From the NCBI GenBank assembly GCA_017590115.1, contig JAGGNK010015225.1:62001-126000 (forward strand): a stretch of DNA of 64,000 bases, read 5' to 3'. The notes beneath the pieces were generated by a model that was not told the DNA's origin, searched no databases, and saw only the letters and a list, made by a program, of their open reading frames with translations. This DNA comes from Montifringilla adamsi. Taxonomy: Eukaryota; Chordata; Aves; Passeriformes; Passeridae. Position numbers and translations under genes: made by a program. Below, one piece after another: positions 36,801 to 49,720 of the stretch (the first letter of the stretch is position 1; each line of letters starts with the position of its first letter).

Positions 36801-39800
36801 AAGGGATTGTGCATATCACATATCTGATGCTGCCAACCCATCTTTGTACCACAAGTAAGAAATGGCAGAAATCTTTCAACTGCTACATTTGAATTCCATC
36901 ACTCACTTCCTCTGGGTCCCAACCAAAAAAACTGTGGAAAAAAAGGAAATTTCAAAAATTCCTTCTAGTTCGATTACACACAGGAACAGGGAAAATAAAT
37001 GCATGCCTGTCTACCAGTTCATTCAACACAGGAGGGATTAGTCACTTTTCTCAGCACAATATTAGGATGTTTGTTGACTGTGGCCAGTCAAAGAGCGACG
37101 ATTGAGAATGGAGCCATCAAATTCACTTCCCGGTCAAAAAGTCATAATCCAAAGATGAATTTTTCAGAGGGAGGGTTAAACATGGGAACAGAGAAAAAAC
37201 TGAGACTTGGAAGGTGCCTGTGGCTCGAGGTTTAATGGCCATGTAGTTCCTTCTGAGGAAAGGGAGTGTTCCTGCATGACACAGCCAGCAAACCATGCGG
37301 GAGTCACATCCTGGTGAAGGGTGGCAGCTCCAGACACTTGACCTGGGAGGACAGCTTTATGCACAGGAATGTTGGCATCAGGAATGGAAAGCATGGGGAA
37401 AGGCATCTATTTCCAGGAAGGCATTAGGAGAATATTGCTCTTGCTGTGAGAGTGGTGTCTGGAAGCCCAACACACCTCCCAAGGGATGAGCCGAGTAGGG
37501 TTTGGCCAAGCTCTTTTCACTCCCAGGAACAATGCCCATCCTCGTGTCTGTGGGGCTGTCAGGAGGAAGGCACAGCTGAGCAGCATCACCCAGGATGAGC
37601 ACACTCACCTTAACACCTCTCAGGCCCTGGATGACTCCCAGGGCAGCAATGGACTAAAGGGAACCTGTGTGCACCCTCTGTGCTGCAGGAGGATTCCCAG
37701 CCCTTCCTGGGCTCCCAGGCAAACCCAAATTGCTGCACTTCCTCATCACCTCTGTCCACCCTGTCCCCCTGGCACTCACGGGGACACTACAAACTACATC
37801 AGCTTCAGAAGCCATTCCTGTGCACAGTAATAATACCGGTCTAATTTACACATCCATTAGAGCACCCTAAACGAATCTGAGGACAGCTTTGACTCATTGA
37901 GCAAAATTTGACTCACACTTCTTGGGTATGGAAAAAACTATTCTGCAGACTTGACTCCTGCAGGCTCTGAACGCCTGAATATCAGTTTAGTTTTATTTAA
38001 CAACAGCCACATTATGAGACCTCAACTTCCCTGTGCACCTTGAGCACTGGAGCAAAGCACAGGGAGAAAACAGAAAGAATAAAAGGAGTTAAGAGTCACC
38101 TTTTGCTAAGGCAGGAGCTCATGGCACACACACTTTTTTTGGGGAAGAAGATAAATACATTTTTTAAAAAGAGGCCTGTTTCATTTTGGTTGAGATACTC
38201 TTCACACCCAAAGCCAGACTAAGAAGTAAGTCAATATTAGATGTTTGCTTAACCAGCTTAGCCTCTGGATAAAAAGGCCACACTTTCCTATTATGAAAGT
38301 TTTGTAAGATTAAACTTCCTTTGATTTCTGAGGAACTACTTATCTGTTGTGTAGCTGGATGGGATCCTGTGAAGTTACATTCCATGTACACAAGAACCAC
38401 TAAACTTATTCAAACTAATTACACAACAGGAGAGTTTTCCTATTTATTTTTTTCAGTGGTGCTCTCACTTATCATCCGAGTTCTGCTCTGATGGGATTTA
38501 CAAATTCAGCGTCCACACAACGACTGTGCAAATATTGGAGCTCCAACAGCCAACAACAAAACCCAAACATAAGAAGTATTTTGTACTTCCAAATATATCC
38601 TTCCCCGGTGGATGGCACTCCATTTAAGAGTGGCTCAGCAAAATTACATAGATGATTATTTATGTCTGTGTAAACATCAGAACCATTCTAAGGAACACTC
38701 AAAGGCCACGAAAATATGAGCTGCTTCTGACAGTCCAGGTCATATTCATGTTTTCTCTGAAAGCAGCAACAATTTAAGCAAAGGCCGATTTCACTTGACA
38801 TTATTTTATTAGGAACTGCTAATTTGTGATTCACTGTAAACTCAGAGCCTCAAAATGCTTCATAATCTAGAGAACCTTCGAAGGAGGCAGATTCATTTAC
38901 TGAAGAGGAGATCTAAGAGGGAAAATACACTCAAGATCAGCCTCATCTGTCTCAAGTGCTGGATGGATGGTTCTGCTGCGCCAGTGGGTTTGAGGGGTTG
39001 TACATCAGATGCTGAAGACATCCAGAAAAAGCCAACATCATTCAACCTTCAACCTTGGAATGCAAGCTGGCTTCCTCCCAGCAATTCCATGGCCTGAAGG
39101 CCAGAGTGCCATGACTCCAGATGGAGCAGCAGGCATGGCTGTGTGGATGGAGAGCAGCTACACGCTGCCCTCCAGACCCAAAGGCTTCTGCTGCTCCTCC
39201 AGGCTGTGCTTCCCCACTGACTGTTCTTGCTCTGCCCCTACCAAAAGAGGTGGGAGGGAGATCCAGGTCCCACATGGTTTTGATTTCCCCCAGGTAAGCC
39301 ATTCAAAGAAAAAACACTGTGCAGCAATTTGATCGGAAGGAGTTGTTGTGCAAGAGTTCTGGATGGGGACTGTGAGGTTGCTGCGACCCAACTCACCTAC
39401 TCCAACATGAAAGTGCAGCAGGCACCAGCTGAGGAACATTATTCCAAAACGATTTTCTTCCATAGAAACACCTCCTCTCGTCTCACAAAATCATCTCTAA
39501 TAATTATTAAAATCAGTCAACCATTTCCCAAAGTCACAAGCTGCAAACTAAAACCAGAGCCAGCCAAAAACCTCCCAAATACAACAATTCTGCACTGCAA
39601 AGCACCCACCGCATGGAGATGTGCTGATTTCACCAAAAAGCTCTATAAAAGGCAACAAGATTGGCCGGCAGGCCAGTCTGTCCAGCTTCCTGCCAGGCTG
39701 CCTGCCAGCCCCAGGGTGGGTACTCCCAGCTCCCTAATTCAAAAAATAAAAATTAGCTATGAGAAGGCTTCCAAAGGACGGGGGTTTTGCTTCCTGCAGC

Positions 39801-42800
39801 TCTCTGATTAAAATAAATGTTGCACAGGTGTGTATGTGTGTCAGGAAGGCAGGGACAGCTCTACTACACACAGCAAGAATGGCTTCTCAACAACAGAAAA
39901 ACTTAAGAAAAATTGTATTTTGAAAGACAGATGCCATTGCTAACAGCACAGGAGGGAGAGGATGAGACATCCCTGCATAAATCTGTGAGTGGGAAGACAA
40001 TGGCAAAGAAATCCAAACAGCAAGACGATAAATCAGAGGTGGGGAATCCCTGTCTTATCCCTTCTGCAGCGTGCATGCAGCTATTGTATTTAATTAAAAT
40101 AAATTACAGCTCGCTTGTGTACAGCCTGCAGGGCTTTTAACACCCCTGAACGGAAGCACAGGGATGAGCAGCCATCCTTCAGGAGCTCACTCTCCGTGTC
40201 TCCAGACGCGGAATGCAGATGCTCTGTCACAGCACAGTCGCAGCAAGGCTGAGGGATGGAGGCAGAACAAAAAGCCCAAACAGTTCTGCTTTTACACCAT
40301 CCACTTCCTCAGCCCCGTCCCTGGGATCCTTGCCAGGATGCTGGTAACGTTTTAAATGGAGTAGGCAGAGCTGCCCAGCAGTGTGGCAGCTGCTTCTGAG
40401 CAGGGATGTTTCACTGGAGAGGGGCTTCTTCTAACGGCAGCGATTTAACACTCTACAAACTAAATTTCTGGAACACTTGGCTGAGCAGGATCGATGCACT
40501 TTCCTGGTTAACCACTGCATCCACACCCTCTAATTCCTGCTTGAATTCACCCCACGTATTTGCAGCAGCAGCGCCCGAGGACCAGAACGTCTCCCTGCAC
40601 TGAGGCTCACACTCGCTGTGCCCCAGTTTGACACAGGAACCAGGAGGTGCTCAGGTTAGAAGTGCTGTGCCACACACCTGAGGATGCTGCAGAGAACATT
40701 GATACCCTGGCAGTGCTTCTGGGGGGTCCAAACTGAGTTTGCAGCATCACCCAGTTCAGCCACGCACACACAGTGCTCCAGGCTCTGGCTGATTTCTGTG
40801 GAAGATCAGCCTGTGAAGGTCTGTTACACCAGGAGGTTTGGAAAATCTAAGCTGCTGAATACAATGAAGAAAGAAACACCTCTTGACAGACTATGTCCCT
40901 AAGAGAATTAGGAACACAATGTACCCAACAGGACTCTGGATTTGGAGCTGTTCAGTGGATGCTCAGACAGCAGAAAGGAGCAGTTAAATCGGGCCTTGAG
41001 CAGCTGCAGAGTATCAGTCGATCCACAGCATTTGGGAAAAAAAGGAATTTCTATTTATTCTTGTCCTTAGGAAAGAGTAAGTGAGGAGGAAATGGATTTT
41101 AAGTAAGCTCAGAGAAGTCCATGCTAATACTAATTCAGGATTTTGAAGTGCTTTACCAACAGCAAGTGAAACACACAGATCTCTGACAGGAGAAATGAAG
41201 CAGGAAAATGCAAAGCAGCTTGTCCAAGCTTATGCAACAGATGAGAAGCACAAACAACACACAGATCTCCAGGCTCCATCTCTGTGTCCTACCATTCTTT
41301 CATTTTAAAAACCTAAATCCATTTTGCACTCCAGCAAGGTTTTCCACACAGATTTAAGTGTTAATCCTGGGCTGCTTAGACTTTCTTTTTTCCTGATGTG
41401 GTGTCTCACCCATTATCTCCTCCTCTGTACACATACAATATAAAAGGAATTAGTATTTCAGAGCCAAGAAAACAGGAAAAAAGAAGAAAGTCCTAAATTT
41501 TTATCTAAAGCCAAATTTCTTTTCATGTGGGCACACTGAATACAGATTTGAAGCAGCACTCCATCCTATGAAGAGAGAAAACACTGCTTGGAAACTACAA
41601 AAATCGAAATTGCTAAGATGCTACTAAATATATATATTTATGATGCTTCTATTTCCCGCACTAATATAATGTAAAATGCATTTTATGTATTATCTGTTCA
41701 GATGCAGATACACTTCACTGCAGGCAGAGATGAGGCAATTATCCAAAACACTGACAAACCATCCTTTAGCCCCATGAAGTGCAGTAACACAGATCACTCC
41801 AGCACACAGCTCATGTGGCACAAGGACTGCTCCCACAAAAGACACACAAAAGGTTCTCAGTGTCCATGCAGGTGCCAGAGTTTTCTCTGTGGAGCCACCT
41901 CACCACAGGGACAAGGCACAAAAAGGAAATCTAAGAACTCAGCAAGCTCCTCTTTTTTTGCAGAGCGCACATTAAGCTTACAGGTACTTTCACATCTGAC
42001 ATAAATTAAAAGCTCTCTTTTAAAACCAACTTGTGTTCTTATGTTTCTAAGCCAACTAGAGGACAGCATTGTCAAATGGAGAGTTTCTCTTTGAATACCC
42101 ACTGTGTGAATGGCTACTCCCCTCACTGACCTCTTCAGGGTTTGTCTCCTTTCATGCCATCCATGCCCATGGACCTTCTCAGAAGAAAAGGGACACCTGA
42201 AGAGGAAAATGGCTTTCTTTACCTTTGCTGTCTGTAATTTTCTTTTCAAACCCTCCTTCTCATTCAGAGTAAAGGGGAATATGCTCTAAGATACCTACCT
42301 GCTCAGAGATGAGGCAGGAGTGAGCTCCTCCTGGGGTCAGATATTGGGCTTTTACTGATGAAGAGCTAAAATATTAATAGTTATTGTTGTGCCTGAGATC
42401 TGAAGCAGCCCCAGTGCCCTCACTTCACAGGTACAAGTGACAAACACGAATGACAAAGCCACTCTGTGGAAGGTACATGAGTTTGCAGAATGCTTCCTCA
42501 GCCAGTAAAGAGCTTCTGATCATCTTTTATGACCAGCCTCACACAACCAACCAAACATTTGAACAGGGCTGTGACAGAAGATACTTCTACCAACCCTAAA
42601 TATGTCTGTGTGCATAGTACAACTGGTTTTTTTCTGTAAGATATGAACTGGAATCAATACAGTGCCATGACACAGCGCACTCCTGCCAAGATCCTACAGG
42701 GCAGACGGAATTTTGGAGTCCATCTTTTAAATGCAGGGGTTGCTCTCCATTGTGACTGTAACAAAAGTTATTCTGGATCATTTTAAATGACATCATTGAA

Positions 42801-43120
42801 AAAATGAAGGTTTATGCCTGGCAGTAAAAGCACCTGATGAAAATGCACAGTTAAAATGGAATTATCTCTGTTTGGCAGCTAAGGCCTGTAGGAATACAAA
42901 ACTCCCTTTTCCAAAACAAATGTAAGAGATTTAATCTAATTTTACACATTAATGTGCTCCAAACCTTGGGGAAGCTGCAAAGCTTTGCTTCCTTTTCTGA
43001 GGCAGCAAAGAGAACCAAGAACCCCAGATCACAAAGCCTGATTATTTTCAGGAAACGTTTATTTGAATAACACCAGAACTTACTGCTGTCCTCAGCATGA
43101 AACCTAAAGGACGATTCAAG

Positions 43121-43283
43121 CATCATAAAAGGCTTGGCAATGAAAGGACTTCAAAGACCATCTTCCTCCAACCCCCTCCCATGGGCAGGGAGACTTTCCA
43201 CTATCCCAGGTTTCCCCAGGCCTCATCCAGCCTGGCCTTGGACGTTTCCAGGGATGGAGCAGACACAGCTCCTCTGGGCAACC
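43121..43283 (-). mobile_element. CR1 LINE 3' end, antisense
   Basis: On the plus strand the copy includes 'TCTTCCTCCAACCCCCTCCC', 'ATGGGCAGGGAGACTTTCCA', 'CTATCCCAGGTTTCCCCAGG', 'CAGCCTGGCCTTGGACGTTT' and 'CCAGGGATGGAGCAGACACA'. It ends at 'CTCTGGGCAACC', after which similarity is lost. About 163 bp. Confidence 0.93.
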
Positions 43284-46200
43284 ACAGAGGCTGCAACCAT
43301 ATCTGATGGTCAACTTGGAAAACATCACGGAAGGAGACCAGCAGTAATTCACAGAGATACACACTTTAGGTCAAGGGATACCATCTGTCACCTGCTGGTT
43401 ATTTCCCTGAACTCCAGATGTTCAGAGTTTTGACCAAAACCATAACTCCTTTTTCTTTAGACATGTGATGTTCTAGATGAGCTGCTTAATACAGAGAATT
43501 CCTCATGTACTCTTGGCTGAATTACCTCCTTGCCTGCTCCCAGTAAGCGATAACCAATTTAAACAGCCTTTTTTCAAGGTGTCAGAAAGCCACAAGGGGT
43601 TACATAATGCATGACTACCCTGCAGAGACTGACAGACCAGGTATCACGAATTAACCACCCTCACATACCTGACAATTTATTAAATCAACCTCTACCCCAA
43701 GGACTGCACCACCACCACCCTCAGGTGCAAATAGAGGAGGAAATTAAGGAAGTCTTGGGTAATTTCATTGGTATTTTTATAGGAATTTTGAGACAGACCT
43801 TTTTTAAAATGAAAAGTTCCACCACACCATGACAAGTCTCTTATTCTGTATCTGGCTCAGCGTTTCTCAATGCAATTCAATACCTCTAACAGAAAACTCA
43901 CTGTAAATTAGCAAGAAATGAACAGGGAACACTGGACAACTGCAGTTCACCAGAACAAATGTTGGCAACTTCATTATCACTTCCAGCACTGACTACAAGT
44001 ATTGCAGGGAAAAAGCTGACCTCGTTAAGGACTTTTCCATTTCTATCTACGATCTCTCAGGGAATGTGCTAAGGAAACGATTGTCCTACTGAATCATTTC
44101 AAGAATTTAACAGCCAAGATGATTTATTACCATAAAATAGGTCTTGGAAACAAAGATATTTGAGGAGACTCAATAGCTATTAAATCATTGTGGAAAACAT
44201 GATGCTGAAGGAATTGCAGATGCCTGACACATGTTCTGTCGCTTTTTTTTCCCTTTTTTTCAAATATTGAGTGTCTATAAAAAGCAACTCTGCAGAATTA
44301 CTTAAAAACTTTTCTGACAGAAAAAAATTAAAAAATAAAGATATAGCTATAAATTAAAATGGCATCCATAAAAATACAAAACAGTTTTAATTAAAACACC
44401 CCACAAAGGCTGCCGGAAAAACTGGAGTCACTAATAATTTCAAAACCTATGCATTAAAAATACACTTCTCGCTTAGTAAACAAGCTGAGACGCATTTTGC
44501 AGAGTTATAGATATTTCAGAGTTGAGTCAATACATAGAAAACCTCACATCATCTTATAATGAGTCCACTTGGTAGCTGGTGTGAAACCAGATTCAGTAAA
44601 AGCACCTTGGGTTTTGTTATTACAACTGCAGGGTAGATGTTGTTGTCACACAGAACACGCTCCGTTCAAGACAGATGGAAGCAGCTCTCTTTAAAATGTG
44701 CCACTGAATACTACAAGTGAATCAGAAAGATGGTCTGTAAGGCTTGATATGCAAAATACCAATGAAGAACACGCTGCTCTCTTGACCAAAATGGAAAAAC
44801 TCTTGTGCTAAACCTCCCACTAGACCAGGCTGCTCCGACCAAACCATGAACTCCTACAGTACCCAAGTAAATGTTTTAAATGTACTCCAAAATACTCAGC
44901 CAAAATACAGCAGCATCAGCGTAAGGTCAAAGCTTTTACACCAGCTGGTATTACAGACAATACTAACAACTTTTGGAGGCCAAAATCCCTTTCCAGCCCT
45001 TCTTGCCCTCAAACCTCTCCTCTTCACAACCCTGGATCACCACAGCTACAACAGAAATTAAGACACAACCCAGCCTTGATCTCCTTTGTGCCTTGACACA
45101 GTGATGACAAAGGTAGAGAAAAGATCCACATTGTGCCCCTCACGTTGAGCCAGGTGGCTCAAAACCAGGGAACCCAGACAGTTCTACAAACTGCACTCAC
45201 AAACCAGGAAACGAGGAAAACTAAAGGTCTTTATAATTAAATGGATGTCTTACAGAAAAGCTGACCAACAGACTTACAAAACAGGAAAATGAGCATTCCT
45301 CTTTGACTTAAATTTTGCGTCGTCCTGGTTCACTTATGCAAATCAGCCACCGTTTCTTTTTCTGCAACACAACAAAGAAAACAAATTCTGTTAAAAAAAA
45401 AAAAAAAGTATTTGCTTGAACTGACGTTTCTCATTACATCGTTAAGTAATGCTTCAAGCTTACTGCTTGCTTTTAGTCAACACTGGAAAATATTTCCATC
45501 CTTCTTGACTGTTTCTCTGATTTTGATTGCCAGAGTATTCCTGAAACTGCTCTATCAAGATGAACCTTGGAGACTGCTTGGTGATTACAGCATAACACTG
45601 ACAAACTAGAAATAAATTCCAAAACCTACTGCAGAGTTGACCAAAGAAATTCCTTGTAGCCACAGATAAAGTGAATAAACATTTTTTAAGAATTATTTTA
45701 TTGCTCAAAGATATCTTTGTGGTGTCTTCTTAGATCTGTGAGGGTTCCTTGTTGGCCTCCAGCACCTAATTCAGAGAGGTGATGACTTGCTCTTGGTTTG
45801 GGGTCATACCTGGTACCCCTGTGTTCCTGGCACCTTAAGACACTTCAGAGGGAGTTGAATATTGGAAGGGTCGTTCCTTATGTCCTATTCTGTGCTTTGG
45901 ATTCAAATCTACAGAAACAGAAAAATTATATCCCTAATACCTTACTGGGAATTGAAGCAAAAGAAGAGCAAGCAACCAGAAAAAGAAACAGAAAAATCTA
46001 AGTGGAGTTATGAGAGTATTGTCCTGAAAAAGAATGCTCTGATGCTACATTCTCTACTTAACCACACATAATTAGTAAACTTCCAGCAGAAGTAGCAAAA
46101 AAGAATTCCTCATTCCCTTACTAGGCTAAGTGGCGACCTGGAAGAACTTTTCAAACCTCCATGAAGAAGAACTGGATCGCTCCAGATAATGGAGTAACTA

Positions 46201-46296
46201 AATAACTAGGGACAGAGTGGAAAATGAAGCCCAGAACATCTCATTGCTCAAGGTCAGTGCAGTTCTTCTTCTGCTGAAAATGGTAATTTGCAAGGG

Positions 46297-46377
46297 AAAA
46301 AAAAAAAAAAAAAAAAAAAAAAAACAAAAAAGAAAAAGAAGAAGGAAGAGATGGAAAGAGAAGGGAGAAGAAGGACA
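46297..46377. repeat. poly-A (about 28) and A/G-rich tract
   Basis: Twenty-eight As, a C, then a mostly purine sequence rich in GAA and AGA. Open frames over it are lysine/arginine/glutamate runs and are artefacts. Confidence 0.88.
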
Positions 46378-47830
46378 CCAGTCAGAAAGAATCCTGACTT
46401 TGGCTATGGTTTGCTGCCAGGAAGGGATAACAAAGCAACAAATAAATGCCAGCATGGATTTGTCAAACTACTTCCCTTCCCTTTCCAAGAAGTTAGAAAG
46501 CCCCAGGATACAGAAATAATTCAGTGATCACCAGGATCACCTGAGCATGGCCACTTTTATGTCATGTCATTCTCCCAAAACAATGAAGGATCATGGATCT
46601 AGAGAATAAAACTTAATTTTTCTCAAGTGATCACCAGGTCTTAGCACATGGCATCCAACCTTCAGCACCAGCAGAACCCAACACATGCAGCAAGAAGCTG
46701 AGTATCTCATTAATTCATCAGACAACTATGCACAATAAGTGTTCTCTTAATCCTAAATTCTAAAATCTCAATATGAAATAAAAGCATGTATCATTAGGGG
46801 GTATGAAATCATCAACTCATTTATAAGGGGCACAGTTAAACTTGAAGCTATTTAATTTAGCAGAACAATAGAGCTTTACAGAGTGTGTTTTTCGCTAATA
46901 ACCTGGACACTATTTTTGTTATTTCTGCCTCTAAAATGCACAGCCAATATTTGTGGTTAAAAAAAAAAAAAAAAGGCATTTCTTTTTTAAAACGTTGTTG
47001 TGCAGGGAAAAAAAATACAATAAAAAAATTAAACTCAGAGTACAATCAAATATACAAAGGAAAACCACACAAGTACAGATTTCATCATACTCCTCCAGAT
47101 TTTAAATAGATCAACATATTTTGGAGATGGGTGTGATTTTATGCGAGCTGTGCCCCTTTAAAATTGGCAACTACATTTAATTCAGTGCTGCCTTATTTCA
47201 AGTTCCAAACTCCAGTTGAAAATAGATCTCACAATGGAGTCCTACAGCTGAATATACTCTGGGAGAAAATTAATACTTTAATTTATTCCAAATTCATTTG
47301 CATGACAGTATATCATTAGTATATACAAAAAAATATGTATTATACCAACAGAGGAAAAATTCTGTGCCAACAGTGAAAGAAACTCACATCCCACCAGTGA
47401 GATGAGCTTGAAACTTGAAGCAACAAAGCCGTTTTACTTCTTTGAGAAACAAACACATACAAAATACCAAAAAGAGCTGTTAATAGTCTAGATTGTCATT
47501 TTAAAAAATACCGTATGACCTTAAAAAAACCCACAAAGCAAATGTGGTTTCTTGCATGCCAGGTATCTCCTGAAGAGCTGAAAAGAGCCACATGGACCAT
47601 CAAGTGCAGACTAAAAATAAATTATGTAACCCAACTCACCTACAAAGCAAGTTTTGCCACCTCACTGATTAACCAGTTGAAGAGGAAAGAAAACACACAC
47701 TCAGCTTTGTAACTTCATCAACCTTGTTGTCCTGGAAACAACTCTTCTACAAGAGAAGTATTTAACTGCCAAAACATCTTCTGCTACTACTTCTTTGGAT
47801 TTTTTTCTTCCCCTACTTCCCTCTCTGCAG

Positions 47831-47958
47831 TGCTCTCAATGTCTGATAAGCAGCCAGCAACCAAACCTAACCCATCAAATGGCACAGAAATTGGATCTCC
47901 TGCTCTTAAAAGGAAATACATCATTCCATTTGAGCATGCAGCACGTAGGGAACACCAG
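47831..47958 (+). CDS. possible internal coding exon, family unknown
   Basis: A long pyrimidine tract (about 47792-47828, interrupted only by a few purines) ends 'CTCTCTGCAG', a good 3' splice acceptor. The next 128 bp are open in one frame, two bases plus 42 codons, to 'CACCAG|GTTTGC', a moderate donor with G at +5. The peptide begins LSMSDKQPATKPN, includes EIGSPALKRKY and IPFEHAARREH, and is polar and charged like a disordered regulatory region. That composition is more protein-like than other open frames here. The ATG at 47839 has a poor context (T at -3), so an internal exon is likelier than a first one. I cannot name a gene. A CR1 copy starts 90 bp downstream. No sister exon was identified, so chance is possible. 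Confidence 0.28.
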
Positions 47959-48047
47959 GTTTGCACAAAGGCTGTGGAAGGGACTGCGTCATTTTGTTGC
48001 TGCTGTTGTTGTTAAAATGTCCTATTAACTGAACCTTTCATTTTAGG

Positions 48048-48309
48048 AAATGGCCTCAAGTTGTGCCAGGGGAGGGTAACGTTAGATATTAGACAGGATT
48101 TGTTCACAGGAAGAGTGGTCAAGCACTGGAACAGGCTGCCCAAGGCAGTGGTGGAGGCACTAGCCCTGTAAGCGTTCAAAAAAAAAAAAAGGATATAGCC
48201 AATTGAGGACATCGTGTGGTGGTGAACATGATGGTGCTGGTAAGCTGAGGGATGGATTTAAGTGACCTTGAAGATCTTTTCCAACCCAAAGAACTCCATG
48301 ATTCCATAT
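48048..48309 (+). mobile_element. CR1 LINE 3' end, sense (second tail type)
   Basis: The order is 'GGAAATGGCCTCAAGTTGTG', 'CCAGGGGAGGGTAACGTTAG', 'GGTCAAGCACTGGAACAGGC', 'TGCCCAAGGCAGTGGTGGAG', 'TGGTGGTGAACATGATGGTG', 'CTTTTCCAACCCAAAGAACT' and 'CCATGATTCCAT'. It is the same subfamily type as the copies at 32553, 53861 and 63683. A run of 13 As at 48178-48190 has expanded inside it where the consensus has a short A stretch. Confidence 0.93.
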
Positions 48310-49281
48310 AAACCAGCAAACCTACAGGGTGAACTCAGCCTTCCTTATTCATGTGCCCAAGTACCTGGGGTGAGAGGCCTTTCTCTCCCACTCTGTGGGA
48401 GAGCAACAAGGTCATAAACCACAAAAAAAAAAATCATCGTTTTTAGGTTTTCTGGTTACTGTCTGTGTTTAGAAGTGAACAGTACTTTCAAACCCAGGTC
48501 TTGGCAATTTCTGCCATATTGCTGGCCACAAATTCAAAAAACGCTTCCATATCCCGTACTGGAAACATTTGTACCCTCCCCTTCTTGGTTTAGAATCCTT
48601 TCTTGAAACAGGTCTGTGCTTTTACTAGAAGAGAAAACTTAATTTTAACATCTGTATGAAATAAAACTTGGGTTTACAAACCAGATTTATCTAGGAAACA
48701 GCAGGTTTGTTTCAGACCACAACTTTACTCTCCACATCTCTCCATACATTGTTCTTTTTGCTACGCAGCCTGTTTGGGTGAGATGAAGCAATTTGGTCTT
48801 ACCTAAATTGTCCAATCCACTGCAACAAATATACTTACTTAAACACTTGTGAATTCCTAATTTTTAAACTATCAGTGTTTTAAAAAATTTGGCATCCAAG
48901 CTGCTCAGTCAGCCTGCCCACACACACTGCCCACACCTGTTTTTCCAGTAGAATGCCAGAGTCTGCACCGGTCTCAGATGGGAAAAATCACAATTCACTG
49001 TTTTCAAATGAAACCTGTTAATTACCAAAATTATTCCCACAGCAAGTCCAAAGGGATTTTGGTTCCTTCAGAAGATCCATGATTAAACATAGTTACACTC
49101 AGCAGTTTTATTCAGTGGGGTATCTCCGATTTATTATCTTCACTCTGCTAAGGAGACCTGCATTTTCCCTCAACTTCCTCCAATTTCCAATGTACTCACA
49201 AGGCTTTTTTCATGTTCCTTAGCAATGCTGCTTATCCATCTTTCTGTACCTTAGATTTTCACATAAGCCCTACCTAATTGT

Positions 49282-49440
49282 TACCCAGAGAAGCTGTCCC
49301 AGCCCTGGAAGTGTTTTCAAGGCCAGGCAGGAAAGGGCTTGGAGCAACCTGGGATAGTGGAAGGTGTCCCTGCCCATGGAACAGGGGTGGATCAAGATGG
49401 TCTTTAAGGTCTTTTCCAACCCAAACCATTCTGTGCTTCT
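49282..49440 (+). mobile_element. CR1 LINE 3' end, sense
   Basis: Contains 'ACCCAGAGAAGCTGTCCCAG', 'CCCTGGAAGTGTTTTCAAGG', 'GCTTGGAGCAACCTGGGATA', 'GTGGAAGGTGTCCCTGCCCA' and the tail 'AAACCATTCTGTGCTTCT'. It is 159 bp, 5'-truncated, and faces the antisense copy at 49624 tail to tail. Confidence 0.94.
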
Positions 49441-49623
49441 AATGTGCTTTTACATTGATTTTAAACTGTATCCTTGTATCTGCTTTTCCAACGACTTATC
49501 TTCAATAATCAATGTGACTCACAGCTTTGTTTTCCCTTTTCTCTTGTGATTTTATTCTAGATACTGTAAACCTTCAAGTCTCTGTATATCCCCTGTATTT
49601 CTTTTAAGCATCTTCTGGAGAAA

Positions 49624-49720
49624 TCACAGAATCATAAATGGATTGGGTTGGAAGGGACCTCCAAGATTCTATATTTCTTAACCCTGAAATAGGGAGGGAC
49701 ACTTTCCACTAGACCAGGTC
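49624..49720 (-). mobile_element. CR1 LINE 3' end, antisense, short
   Basis: On the plus strand: 'CACAGAATCATAAATGGATT', 'GGGTTGGAAGGGACCTCCAA', then a diverged part, then 'AGGGAGGGACACTTTCCACT' and 'AGACCAGGTC'. About 97 bp remain. It is the inverted partner of the copy ending at 49440. Confidence 0.88.

Larger units (their letters stand above)
32658..43120. other. 10.5-kb CR1-free non-coding stretch
   Basis: No CR1 copies were found across this stretch. It contains the inverted repeat at 32973-33048 and a C22 tract at 33819. The longest open frame of the window lies here (39329-39811, 160 codons, unrecognised). No gene was supported. Confidence 0.5.
43284..48047. other. non-coding spacer with one exon-like segment
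   Basis: Includes A runs at 45391, 46297 and 46961 and a purine-rich segment to about 46377. The segment 47831-47958 is treated separately. Around 46441-46467 a short stretch translates to CQHGFVK, reminiscent of a LINE reverse-transcriptase motif but too short to annotate. Confidence 0.45.

Noticed and set aside
39009..39297. Possible exon ending at CCCAG|GTAAGC (39297)
   Set aside because: The donor is good, but two different frames are open, no convincing start or acceptor could be chosen, and the peptide is unrecognised.
39329..39811. Longest open frame of the window, 160 codons on the plus strand
   Set aside because: No recognisable domain, contains mixed low-information segments, no splice or promoter context, and a length compatible with chance in 64 kb of six-frame sequence.
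46441..46467. Short translation CQHGFVK resembling a LINE reverse-transcriptase motif
   Set aside because: Only about seven residues, no flanking similarity seen; a sensitive profile search against CR1 ORF2 would be needed to claim it.
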